From: Candidatus Bathyarchaeia archaeon
Lineage (GTDB): Archaea; Thermoproteota; Bathyarchaeia; Bathyarchaeales; DTEX01
DNA length: 64,000 nt
NCBI GenBank assembly: GCA_038868075.1
Contig: JAWBXB010000008.1
Span: 1 to 64,000 of the forward strand
Direction: 5' to 3'
Made by a program: the position numbers and the translations under genes. This document shows positions 54,290 to 62,870 of the stretch, piece by piece (within the stretch, counting starts at the first letter, position 1; the number at the start of each line of letters is the position of its first letter). Below the pieces are notes generated by a model. That model had not been told where the DNA came from. It saw only the letters and a program-made list of their open reading frames with translations, and made no database searches.

Positions 54290-55341
54290 AGACGGCAATA
54301 ATATATTCATGTAAATATTTTGAACATAAGACTGGCAGCGGTCATCCTGAGAGACCAGAGCGTTTAATGTCAATAATGAATGGAATAAGGGAAGCTAACC
54401 TTCTCAAGGATGATAATATCGCGGTTATTGAGCCAAGATATGCCAGTATAGAGGAATTGCAACTGGTTCATGATAAAGGACATATTGAGAATGTCAAGCT
54501 TAAATGCGAATCTGGGGGTGGACTTATTGGCGACGAGACGCTTGTCTCAAAAGAGAGTTTCGAGGTTGCTAGGCTAGCGGCTGGCGGAGCAATAGAAGCT
54601 GCAGAAATGGTTATTTCAGGGAAATATAACAATGCTTTTGCATTAATTAGGCCACCAGGGCATCATGCAGGATTTAATTACTCGCTTGGATTTTGTATAT
54701 TTAATAATGTTGCTATAGCGGCAAAATACCTTATTGAAAAAAGGGGCTTAAATAGAGTGCTAATTTTAGATATAGATGCTCATCATGGGAATGGGACGCA
54801 GGAAATTTTCTATAATACCAGCAGTGTGCTCTATATAAGTCTCCATGAAGATCCAACTGATTTTCCTGGAACAGGCTTTATATGGGAGGTTGGTGTAGAT
54901 GAAGGTAAAGGTTATACTGTCAATATTCCGCTCCCTCATGAATCAGGGGACCCCGCCTACTGGAAAGCTTTTAAGACAATTGTTTTACCCATAATTGAAC
55001 ATTATAAGCCTCAATTCATTTTTATCTCAGCTGGTTTTGATGGTTATCATAGAGATAAAATTTCGGATCTCTCACTATCCGCATACATATATCCAAAAAT
55101 CTTTCAAGCGATGCTCACCTCAGCACATAGATTATGCCATGGGAGACTGGTAGCTATCCTTGAAGGAGGATACAATCTTTGGTTTTTAAGAAGAATAGTT
55201 GCGGCATGCGTGGCTAACATGGCTGGTTCACATATTATGGTGAAAGATAAGCGTCCACCTTTAAACGTTAGAGCCCAGAAAGAAGCTGACAAAATAATTA
55301 AGGTTATTAGGAAAGTTCAATCAAGATATTGGTCTCTCTAG
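54286..55341 (+). CDS. Histone-deacetylase-family amidohydrolase
   Basis: 351 residues of the class II HDAC/acetylpolyamine amidohydrolase/AcuC family. Zinc-site and catalytic motifs are present: RPPGHHAGFNYSLGFCIFNNVAIAAKYL with the paired His, LILDIDAHHGNGTQEIFY with Asp-x-His, and FIFISAGFDGYHRD with the second Asp; LEGGYNLW closes the site. Substrate could be acetyl-lysine, acetylated polyamine or another amide. The ATG overlaps the stop of the asparagine-synthase-like gene, which argues that the two products are made in ratio and act on connected metabolites. Confidence 0.88.
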   Translation: MKTAIIYSCKYFEHKTGSGHPERPERLMSIMNGIREANLLKDDNIAVIEPRYASIEELQLVHDKGHIENVKLKCESGGGLIGDETLVSKESFEVARLAAGGAIEAAEMVISGKYNNAFALIRPPGHHAGFNYSLGFCIFNNVAIAAKYLIEKRGLNRVLILDIDAHHGNGTQEIFYNTSSVLYISLHEDPTDFPGTGFIWEVGVDEGKGYTVNIPLPHESGDPAYWKAFKTIVLPIIEHYKPQFIFISAGFDGYHRDKISDLSLSAYIYPKIFQAMLTSAHRLCHGRLVAILEGGYNLWFLRRIVAACVANMAGSHIMVKDKRPPLNVRAQKEADKIIKVIRKVQSRYWSL

Positions 55342-55356
55342 AACCTTCCAGCCACA

Positions 55357-55542
55357 CTATTCTTCAATAACCGTTATGGCACCATTTGGGCATTGAACTT
55401 CACATGCTCTACAGACTAGGCATGCATCAACATTGACCGCAACTGACTTCCCATCCCTAATCTCATAAACGCCTGAAGGACAAACATCAACGCATGTTCC
55501 ACAGCTTGTACACTTCTCAAGGTCGACCTTTATCTTCACCAT
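55357..55542 (-). CDS. Ferredoxin with two [4Fe-4S] motifs
   Basis: A 61-residue electron carrier. The first cluster motif is CTSCGTCVDVCPSGVY; the second is CLVCRACEVQCPNGAI. No extensions or extra domains. A soluble cytoplasmic protein able to serve formylmethanofuran dehydrogenase or 2-oxoacid oxidoreductases; the partner is unknown. It stands alone, convergent with the HDAC-family gene. Confidence 0.92.
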   Translation of the reverse strand: MVKIKVDLEKCTSCGTCVDVCPSGVYEIRDGKSVAVNVDACLVCRACEVQCPNGAITVIEE

Positions 55543-55625
55543 GGGGCATCACCCTATAATTTAATTCTTAAAAAGGTTACTGTGAAGATAAAAGCTTTAT
55601 TGATGAGACTCCTAATGTATGCTTC

Positions 55626-56450
55626 TCAAACTTTTACTTGGGAAGAACCCTCCCTAAGAAGAACCGAACTCACATTAGTGTTTTTAAAGAGCATTCTGTC
55701 TAAGAGATCACATATTATCCGGCTTTGGGATAAAATCCACATAGCATCCGAAAAGTATTCTCCATTATTTGTTGCTACGCGCATCAAGAAGCGCTCATTA
55801 TCAACTTTTAAGATGATGATTTCATATGGAATATCAATATTTATGATTTTATAATGTAAGCCCATGCTATTACATAGTCTCCAGTCAATTTTAGAATTGG
55901 AAGTGAAATAGAATTGAACCTTAACCTTTCTCTTAGCTAGATCATCTATTATCCCATTAAAGACATTATAGAATGATATGAGAAATCCCCAGGGCATTAG
56001 AATGTCAACTCTCCTTTTTGCCTGAAACAGTATATTAGAGAGAATTTTTGATTCCTCATCCTCAGCGAGGACCCATAATTCCACCCTAAAAGCTTTGACT
56101 AAAGCCATAGATTTCTCATAATCTCTCTGAAGATTTGAAATCAGCATTCTAAGACTTTTCATAATTGTTCTCTGAGATTCTAAGAGATAGTGAAGAACCT
56201 CTTTTGGTGGCAGAGCCATAAATTTTTTTGGATTCGTTGGAACATCGGTAATCATCCCCTGCTCAATAAGCCTCTTAAGGGTCTCATAAACTTTTGTTCT
56301 AGGAACTTTACATAGTGTGCTTATCCTCCTAGCTGTAGACGGACCCTCCCTCACTAAAAACTCATAGATTCTTGCTTCATAGTCTGATAGATCTAAATAT
56401 TCATAAATGCTTCCATACGATATTTTAGGTGATTTCGTTATTATCGTCAC
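55626..56450 (-). CDS. TrmB-family transcriptional regulator
   Basis: 274 residues. The N-terminal winged helix reads DLSDYEARIYEFLVREGPSTARRISTLCKVPRTKVYETLKRLIEQGMITDVPTNPKKFMALPPKEVLHYLLE, the TrmB signature including the 'P..Y.a..P.e.l' turn. A coiled-coil dimer helix follows (about residues 90-115), then a domain with RRVDILMPWGFLISFY and a late YFTSNSKIDWR resembling the PLD-like effector domain of TrmB proteins. Sugar effectors are known in the family; none can be named here. Its position next to the ribophorin-like gene may be accidental. Confidence 0.85.
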   Translation of the reverse strand: MTIITKSPKISYGSIYEYLDLSDYEARIYEFLVREGPSTARRISTLCKVPRTKVYETLKRLIEQGMITDVPTNPKKFMALPPKEVLHYLLESQRTIMKSLRMLISNLQRDYEKSMALVKAFRVELWVLAEDEESKILSNILFQAKRRVDILMPWGFLISFYNVFNGIIDDLAKRKVKVQFYFTSNSKIDWRLCNSMGLHYKIINIDIPYEIIILKVDNERFLMRVATNNGEYFSDAMWILSQSRIICDLLDRMLFKNTNVSSVLLREGSSQVKV

Positions 56451-56525
56451 AAAATATGGCTAAAAACTAAAAAATATTTAATTTCTGGCTAATTCAGATT
56501 CTAAATTTGAATATTAAACAACGCC

Positions 56526-58322
56526 TTATAATATCTCCTCTTTCAGCCTCAAAAGAATTTCTTCAACTATGCTTTCCGACCTCTTTCTTCTATTTTCATA
56601 TTCCTCAAGTAAACGTCGGCGTGTCTCAGCGGATATCTCCCCGCGATGATATCTTATCTCGACTTCAGATATGCTTCTCTTCACCGTTTCAATATCAGCG
56701 CTTGCCATCTCCAGTCTTTTCATCATGTCAGCATAACGGCCTCCAGCAGATTCTATTTCATCCTTAAGAGCAATGAGTCTCCCTTGGACCGACGAGAGAC
56801 GTTCCTCAAGCATCTTCCTCCTCAATTTATACTGCTTTCTGGATATTTTGCCCCTTTTTGACTGCTGCTCTAAAAATTCTATCTCTGAAAGGATGCGTTC
56901 TCTTTCCTCAAATACTTCTATAAACTCTTTTAATGTTTCAAAGGATACAAGTATTGGCTTAACAGTTTCAACTCTGCCAAATGGCTTAGAGAGCATAATA
57001 ATCAAGCTGACTAAACCAATTAAAGCTCCGGAAAGTATTGTGGGTTTAAGAGAAGCCCAGAAGGGCGCATACTGATATTTTATTTTTAGGACGCCTAGAC
57101 TCTCAAATTTCGTGACATTATAGTGTTCAATAATTGCTTTTTCCTGAAGAACATTAATCCTCTCAAAGTTTATATTAGTATAATGATTTTCTCGGAGAAA
57201 ACTTGCTCCTTCAGGTAAAACAATTGTTGTTATGATTTTCTGTATAATCCATTGGTCTGGTTTTGTTAAATCGATGTTTAACTCATAATCTTGCCATCCT
57301 CGTTTATTAAGATACATGTAGGATGGCAAACTATAGAAGACAGATATTCTTGCCTTTTCACTAGCACTCAATTTCTCACTTAATGTTATATCCACGATTA
57401 CGCTATTATTTTTGTTCGTGATTCCAACTTGAGTTTTCGAGTATGGACCATAGGCATCATAAACAGATATGCTGGTTGCACCAGCTGGAAGATTAAGTGT
57501 TATCTTATCAACATTAGTTACGCTCAGCTCGTAAAACTCGGTTACAGTAATTTTGCCCCACTCATCAACCGTTATCTCTCTTATTACACCTAAGAAACTC
57601 AGCAACTTAAATGTTGAACTAGTGAATCTGATCCATGAAGATAGATTTGCGTATGCTCTAAGTGGACTAGTTGAATTTCGAAGAATACTTGTAGTTTCAT
57701 TAATAAAGACATCGCGTGGATATTCAGCTCGTAAGACTGAAACGCCGTGGGGAAGAATGACTGTTACATTACAATGAGTAACGTTCCATTTTAGTCCTGG
57801 ATATAATGGGAATAATGCATAAAATTCATTTTTTTCACCAGTCTTTTTAATTAATCCGGAAAAAACATATGTTACTGTAAAATTATAAGTTCTATTTTCG
57901 GATACATTGATTGGCTCTGGGAAAGATATTTCTAGCCATTGGAAAACATCATCAATCCCAGCGGATTTCATAGGCAAATATCCTTTATTATCATAGGCAA
58001 CGTAATAAATTAGATTGCTACTATAATTCCTCGGCACACCGATGAGTATCAGATCTAGAACTATTGAGTTTGATGCGTTTGCAAACGCGGAATGTAAAGG
58101 TACGAATGTATCATTAATCATAATATATCCGCCACTAAGAAACTCAACCTTCCTCTCAACATTAATGGATATATTCAAGTAGCGATATGCTTCCGCGGAA
58201 ACCGTAAACTCTAAGAAATTATCTGCCTTCACAACGTTTATTGATGGATATGCCAATGAGAGCTGAATTAAAGATAAGCAAATTATTAATGTAAATATTA
58301 TTTTTCGCCCCAATTTCCGCAA
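56526..58322 (-). CDS. Ribophorin-I-like membrane protein with cytoplasmic coiled coil
   Basis: 598 residues: signal peptide (1-24), a large extracytoplasmic region with many N-x-S/T sequons (25-425), one membrane span (about 427-447) and a charged cytoplasmic tail with two helical hairpins. Segments REITVDEWGKI (248-258), SLPSYMYL (331-338) and IVLPEGA (367-373), in that order and spacing, resemble the eukaryotic oligosaccharyltransferase subunit ribophorin I/OST1 as I recall it (VIEVSHWGNI, NLPSYEYL, IILPEGA). NSTSPLRAY before the first block also fits. If right, it is a candidate partner of an archaeal AglB/STT3. No alignment was run. Confidence 0.6.
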   Translation of the reverse strand: MRKLGRKIIFTLIICLSLIQLSLAYPSINVVKADNFLEFTVSAEAYRYLNISINVERKVEFLSGGYIMINDTFVPLHSAFANASNSIVLDLILIGVPRNYSSNLIYYVAYDNKGYLPMKSAGIDDVFQWLEISFPEPINVSENRTYNFTVTYVFSGLIKKTGEKNEFYALFPLYPGLKWNVTHCNVTVILPHGVSVLRAEYPRDVFINETTSILRNSTSPLRAYANLSSWIRFTSSTFKLLSFLGVIREITVDEWGKITVTEFYELSVTNVDKITLNLPAGATSISVYDAYGPYSKTQVGITNKNNSVIVDITLSEKLSASEKARISVFYSLPSYMYLNKRGWQDYELNIDLTKPDQWIIQKIITTIVLPEGASFLRENHYTNINFERINVLQEKAIIEHYNVTKFESLGVLKIKYQYAPFWASLKPTILSGALIGLVSLIIMLSKPFGRVETVKPILVSFETLKEFIEVFEERERILSEIEFLEQQSKRGKISRKQYKLRRKMLEERLSSVQGRLIALKDEIESAGGRYADMMKRLEMASADIETVKRSISEVEIRYHRGEISAETRRRLLEEYENRRKRSESIVEEILLRLKEEIL

Positions 58323-58417
58323 CTCCCATCATATATTATTTATCTTTGGGTAACAGGAAGATCGTATGAAATCCTCCAATCTTTTAAGAATTATCATTAT
58401 CAACGAAAAATTTTAAT

Positions 58418-58774
58418 CTATTTATAACCAGCCATTTTAAGGTAATACGCTTCTTCTTTTTTCGGTCCGAAGCTTCTGACACCTTTTTCCTTTAATTGTT
58501 TCCTAAGACTTGAGGCATACTGCTGACTTATTTCTCCCCTCCTCTCCAAGTACGCTATTATCTCTTCAGCTTGCTGTTCATTATCGCATCTCCTTAAGAA
58601 GTCAATTACGTCAGGATTATAACCGTCAAATCTTTTAGAAACCGTTTTTTCTCCCTCCAGAGGATCCAACCTTATAGATGAGATTGTTATTTTATTCTCT
58701 CCACCTTCTATTTCTCTTGCAAGATTAGGAAACATTTTCTTAAACTGCTCTTTATCTATTTCCACTCTCTCCAT
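58418..58774 (-). CDS. Conserved archaeal small protein, DUF2095-like
   Basis: About 118 residues, cytoplasmic, no membrane segment. It reads MERVEIDKEQFKKMFPNLAREIEGG, then KITISSIRLDP, and YNPDVIDFLRRCDNEQQAEEIIAYLERRGEISQQYASSLRKQLKEKGVRSFGPKKEEAYYLKMAG, which I recall as a family conserved only in archaea. ATG at 58774 follows GAGGAC and is preferred over 58786. It is between the ribophorin-like gene and a nucleotidyltransferase gene in one minus-strand run; the function is unknown. Confidence 0.6.
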   Translation of the reverse strand: MERVEIDKEQFKKMFPNLAREIEGGENKITISSIRLDPLEGEKTVSKRFDGYNPDVIDFLRRCDNEQQAEEIIAYLERRGEISQQYASSLRKQLKEKGVRSFGPKKEEAYYLKMAGYK

Positions 58775-58862
58775 CCTCGTCCTCAAAATACTCCAAAATA
58801 TTTTGGGATTTTATGCTTAAAATATTTATTGTTATTTAATCCCATAATTCACTACCAGTAAA

Positions 58863-59501
58863 TTACTGGCTTTTCAAAATCTTCTTGGCTGGAATAAACC
58901 TTTTTAAGGGATTCTCCCTAAGAATATTCCTCAATTCATCGATATTTAAGCCCCTCTTTAAATCACCATATATTTCACAATACTCCTCCTTAAAAATGTC
59001 CTCTTGATTTCTAACAATTATCTCTGCTTGATCCCCAGAGGGCAATTCTACAAAAATATGAGTTGTTTTACCACCCCCATCTTTCGCCGCCGGAGACACT
59101 TCTATAGCACTTATCTTTAGATTCCTCTTACTAAGAGATTCTACGACTAAATCCTTATTTTGTGAGAAAACAACGATATCTATATCACTATTTTTATTCA
59201 CAGTTCCCCTCCAAACGCTGCCTATGACTCTTGGATTAAACTCTTTAAGAATCTCCATTATTTCAAGAGCCTCCCTACGCATACGTACTAAACGGTTTTT
59301 CCTTTCATCACCCTCATATTCATCGGCAATTAAATCCAGCTCCTCAGCGATTTCTAGGTTTGTAGGGAGAACCCTTAAGCCAAGGTTTTTTGCCGCTCTC
59401 TCTTTAGCTTGCTTAAATTCCTTCTCCTGTAGCGTATAAAGTAGGAGCGCAGCTTCCCGAGCAACCTTCCTCCTTAGATAAACAGATGATTTTTTATGCA
59501 T
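58863..59501 (-). CDS. Nucleotidyltransferase-fold protein
   Basis: 212 residues. An N-terminal helical part is followed by the polymerase-beta-type core FNPRVIGSVWRGTVNKNSDIDIVVFSQ with the G-S and Asp-x-Asp metal ligands, and a third acidic strand in the QAEIIVR region. The helical N-terminus includes a long charged helix (KEFKQAKERAAKNLG). Proteins of this type transfer NMP to RNA, protein or antibiotics; some are minimal nucleotidyltransferases of toxin pairs. Its place 36 nt after rps3ae makes an RNA-related house-keeping role more likely, but that is inference. Confidence 0.75.
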   Translation of the reverse strand: MHKKSSVYLRRKVAREAALLLYTLQEKEFKQAKERAAKNLGLRVLPTNLEIAEELDLIADEYEGDERKNRLVRMRREALEIMEILKEFNPRVIGSVWRGTVNKNSDIDIVVFSQNKDLVVESLSKRNLKISAIEVSPAAKDGGGKTTHIFVELPSGDQAEIIVRNQEDIFKEEYCEIYGDLKRGLNIDELRNILRENPLKRFIPAKKILKSQ

Positions 59502-59537
59502 TTCTAGTCAGAGAGAAAATCTTATGAGCAACTTACA

Positions 59538-60242
59538 TTAAGGTTGCTCATCTTCTTCATTAAAGGTCTCTTCATCTTCCTTGTCTTCGTTACTAGAGCT
59601 AACTGGCATAGCAATGTTTTCAGCATGGGATTCTGGCTTCTCCTCAACTTTTAACTCCTGAAGCTCCGGTTTAGAGAGAAGCTTTGACTTTCTTATACCT
59701 ACATGGCGTAATGGAGTTATCTTTTTCGCCTCATTATATATGTCTGAGGCTATTTTTCCAAGAACAGCCTCCTGCACAAATTGATCAAATGTTAAAGTTT
59801 TAGCCTTCTCTTCAATTATTTTCCTCATTATCGCACGTATTTCCCTCTCTTGAGACGTTTTTATCCTAGTTGTTGTGAAAGCACATGCGGCAACCCTCAA
59901 TTTATAACCATCTTTTGTTGTCACATTAACTATTCCATCAACTCTAGTTGTTTTCCTCCTAACTAAACTTCTAAGATAATCTCTCGAATACTCATGCCCC
60001 TTAAATATCGTTAGCGCCCTTCTCCCATCTATCCCAATTACTTGAAAATATGTTTTTAGGTATTGATGGGCAAAGTCCTCAGTTATATCATAAAGTGTTG
60101 ACTCAACAACTCTGCCGAGAATCTTTTGTGGATCATCGGCCGGTATAGATCCTATTTCAACACTTCCAAAGTAGGGTGGAGCGACAACAGTATACCATTT
60201 TTTACTACGCCACTTATCCTTAACGCGAGCACTCTTCGACAT
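59538..60242 (-). CDS. rps3ae: 30S ribosomal protein eS1 (S3Ae)
   Basis: 234 residues of the archaeal/eukaryal small-subunit protein S3Ae. Family blocks: KWRSKKWYTVVAPPYFGSVEIGSIPADDPQKILGRVVE, SRDYLRSLVRRKTTRVDGIVNVTTKDGYKLRVAACAFTTTRIKTSQEREIRAIM and the PLRHVGIRKSK region. An acidic C-terminal tail (DKEDEETFNEEDEQP) goes beyond the usual end. It is the first gene of a minus-strand run followed by the nucleotidyltransferase and DUF2095-like genes. Confidence 0.95.
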   Translation of the reverse strand: MSKSARVKDKWRSKKWYTVVAPPYFGSVEIGSIPADDPQKILGRVVESTLYDITEDFAHQYLKTYFQVIGIDGRRALTIFKGHEYSRDYLRSLVRRKTTRVDGIVNVTTKDGYKLRVAACAFTTTRIKTSQEREIRAIMRKIIEEKAKTLTFDQFVQEAVLGKIASDIYNEAKKITPLRHVGIRKSKLLSKPELQELKVEEKPESHAENIAMPVSSSNEDKEDEETFNEEDEQP

Positions 60243-60373
60243 TTAATGCGCCACCAGCATCCTAAGATAATAATATGACATTTAATCGGTTATATTAAAG
60301 GTTTGCTGATGCCTAACAAAGATAGTTTTATATTAATCCCATCTTAATTTTAGTCCTTTGGAAGGATTAAGGA

Positions 60374-61660
60374 ATGATCGATGTTAAGCTCATAAGGGAA
60401 AAAACAGACTTTGTTAGGGAAAATATTAAACGTAGAAATGACCCGGAAAAACTGAGGATACTTGATGAATTCATAGAAGTTGATAGAGAGTGGCGGGCAT
60501 TACAAACTGAGTTAAACAATCTCAGAAGGAAAAGAAATGAGTTAAGCCTAGTAATTGCACAAAAAAAGAAGATGGGAGAAGCTGAAAGCCATCTTCTCAT
60601 TGAAGCTGAAAGAATACAGAATGAAATAAAGAGATTAGAAAGAGATGTTGAAGAGCGCAAGCGAAGAGTGACAAACCTACTTATGCGGATACCTAACCTG
60701 CTCCATGAATCAGTCCCTTATGGGCATGATGAAAATGATAACGTTGAGATAAGGCGATGGGGTTCGCCACCCAAATTTGATTTTCCGCCCAAAAGCCACA
60801 TAGAGATAGCAAAAGACCTAGGTTTAGTTGATGAAGAAAGGGCCAATAAGGTTGCTGGTTCAGGCTTCTTCTACTTTAAAGAGGAACTCGTTCTACTTGA
60901 TCTTGCAATACAAAGGTTTGCTATAGACTTTCTGAGAAAACGTGGGTTCATATTGATTGAGCCGCCCTTTATGCTTCATAGGAAGCCTTATGAAGGATGC
61001 GTAGATCTTGAGGATTTTGAGAAAGTTATGTACAAAATTGAGGGAGAAGATTTATATTTGATCGCCACAAGCGAGCATCCGATAGCAGCAATGTTCATGG
61101 ATGAAACCCTTGATAAAAGCCTATTACCATTAAAGTTCGTTGGGATTAGCACTAATTTTAGAAAAGAGGTCGGAACACATGGGAAATATACTAAAGGTTT
61201 CTTTAGGATGCACCAATTTAATAAGGTTGAGCAGTTTGTCTTCTGCCTCCCAGAGCAGTCATGGGAGATCCATGAGGAGCTACAGCGAAACTGTGAAGAG
61301 ATGTACCAGATGCTTGGACTACATTATCGTGTAGTCAATGTCTGCACTGGCGATATAGGGACTGTTGCAGCCAAGAAATATGATACAGAGGTTTGGATGG
61401 TTGATGGAAAGTTTAGAGAAATAGGATCAAACTCAAACTGTACAGATTATCAAGCGAGAAGACTGAACATAAAATATCGCGAAGGACCAGGAAGACCTCC
61501 TAAAGGCTACGTACATACACTCAATAGCACAGCTTTAGCGACAAGTCGAACTATGATGGCTATTTTAGAACATTATCAACAGAGAGATGGATCAGTAATA
61601 ATACCTGAAGTTTTAAGACCCTACATGAATTATATTGAAAAATTAGAGACGAAAAAGTAG
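60374..61660 (+). CDS. serS: Seryl-tRNA synthetase (common type)
   Basis: Class II synthetase of 428 residues. The N-terminal long antiparallel coiled coil (residues about 25-110, LQTELNNLRRKRNELSLVIAQKKK onward) clamps tRNA-Ser. The core has motif 2 in TNFRKEVGTHGKYTKGFFRMHQFNKVEQFVF, then FREIGSNSNCTDYQARRLNIKYR and motif 3 in LNSTALATSRTMMAILEHYQ. This is the common bacterial/eukaryal type, not the rare methanogen type. ATG 60374 is preceded by GGAAGGATTAAGG. Confidence 0.95.
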   Translation: MIDVKLIREKTDFVRENIKRRNDPEKLRILDEFIEVDREWRALQTELNNLRRKRNELSLVIAQKKKMGEAESHLLIEAERIQNEIKRLERDVEERKRRVTNLLMRIPNLLHESVPYGHDENDNVEIRRWGSPPKFDFPPKSHIEIAKDLGLVDEERANKVAGSGFFYFKEELVLLDLAIQRFAIDFLRKRGFILIEPPFMLHRKPYEGCVDLEDFEKVMYKIEGEDLYLIATSEHPIAAMFMDETLDKSLLPLKFVGISTNFRKEVGTHGKYTKGFFRMHQFNKVEQFVFCLPEQSWEIHEELQRNCEEMYQMLGLHYRVVNVCTGDIGTVAAKKYDTEVWMVDGKFREIGSNSNCTDYQARRLNIKYREGPGRPPKGYVHTLNSTALATSRTMMAILEHYQQRDGSVIIPEVLRPYMNYIEKLETKK

Positions 61661-61698
61661 CCCAAAATTAATTAATGCTTAGAGCTCTCTATCTAAAT

Positions 61699-62727
61699 TT
61701 ATTCAAAGAAGACTTTAGCTTCTTCATATAATGCTAAGTCAACTTGCTTTGTTCTTCCAGTAGCCTCGGAAAGTGGAACAGTCGTTATTTTGCCAGCCTT
61801 AAAAGAAACCATTAGACCAAACTTTCCTTCCTTTATTAGGTCTACTGCCGCCAAACCATACCTTGTAGCTATTATGCGATCTAAAGCTGTTGGAGAGCCA
61901 CCCCTAATCGTGTGGGCTGGAACAACATATCGAGTTTCGATGCTTAAGATCTTCTCAAGCTCTTTCGCCAAAAATTCACCTATACCGCCAAGATAGACAT
62001 GCCCAAATTGATCAACTCTCACATCCTTTGTTATTGGACCCTTATAGTCTTTGATTAGGGCTCCTTCAGCAACAACTATTACTAGCGCCTTTTGTCCACT
62101 CTCCATCTTCTTCTTTACAAAGTTCGCTACATCCCCTATACTGAATGGTTCCTCAGGTATCAGTATTAGGTCAGCGCCAGCAGCCAGCCCAGAGTACAGT
62201 GCGATCCAGCCAGCATGTCTACCCATAATCTCAACTATGAAGACCCTCTCATGCGCATCAGCCGTAGCCTTAATATTCTCTATTTGATGCATAGCTTCAT
62301 TAATTGCTGTGTCAAAGCCTATTGTATGCTCAGTTTCTGGAACATCATAATCAATTGTTTTCGGAATACCAACTACATTAAAGCTGGCATCACTAAGCGC
62401 CTTAGCAACACTTAATGTGTCATCCCCACCAATCGCTATAAGTGCATCTATACCAAGCTTTTTACAGTTTTCGATTATTCTCTTTATTCCATCTGGCTGT
62501 CTTAGCGGATTAACCCTAGATGTCTTGATGATTGTTCCGCCCATCCCAATTATTTCCTTAACATTTTCATATTTTAGTGGTATAACGTCGCCCTCAAGTA
62601 GTCCTCCCCAACCACGTTTAATACCTAGGACCCCAAATCCATATTTTTCGCACTTCTTCACAATAGCCCTTATTGCGGCATTAAGTCCAGGAGCATCTCC
62701 ACCTCCAGTTAAGACCCCAATCCTCAT
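61699..62727 (-). CDS. 6-phosphofructokinase, PPi-dependent by motif
   Basis: 342 residues of the PfkA superfamily. It starts MRIGVLTGGGDAPGLNAAIRAIV. The phosphoryl-donor loop is GGDDT (ATP enzymes have GGDGS) and the catalytic loop PKTIDYD (ATP enzymes PGTIDND). Asp and Lys at those two places are the established mark of pyrophosphate-dependent enzymes, which are reversible. EIMGRHAGWIALYSGLAAGADLILIPE and IRGGSPTALDRI are further family blocks. The Y in PKTIDYD, in place of the usual N, is a deviation. It gives the organism a classical-type glycolytic step, unusual beside the ADP-dependent kinases of many archaea. Confidence 0.85.
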   Translation of the reverse strand: MRIGVLTGGGDAPGLNAAIRAIVKKCEKYGFGVLGIKRGWGGLLEGDVIPLKYENVKEIIGMGGTIIKTSRVNPLRQPDGIKRIIENCKKLGIDALIAIGGDDTLSVAKALSDASFNVVGIPKTIDYDVPETEHTIGFDTAINEAMHQIENIKATADAHERVFIVEIMGRHAGWIALYSGLAAGADLILIPEEPFSIGDVANFVKKKMESGQKALVIVVAEGALIKDYKGPITKDVRVDQFGHVYLGGIGEFLAKELEKILSIETRYVVPAHTIRGGSPTALDRIIATRYGLAAVDLIKEGKFGLMVSFKAGKITTVPLSEATGRTKQVDLALYEEAKVFFE

Positions 62728-62870
62728 ACTAATCCCCTCAAGCGATTTCCAAAAATATAGTCAAGGTAATTAAAGAAAAGCTTTTCGTTTTAAAAAGTTC
62801 ATAACGTTAAGTGTTTTAAGTAAGTTTCAGCCTTATGTTTTCTTTGTATAAGGTATAAGAGGGAATAAAA

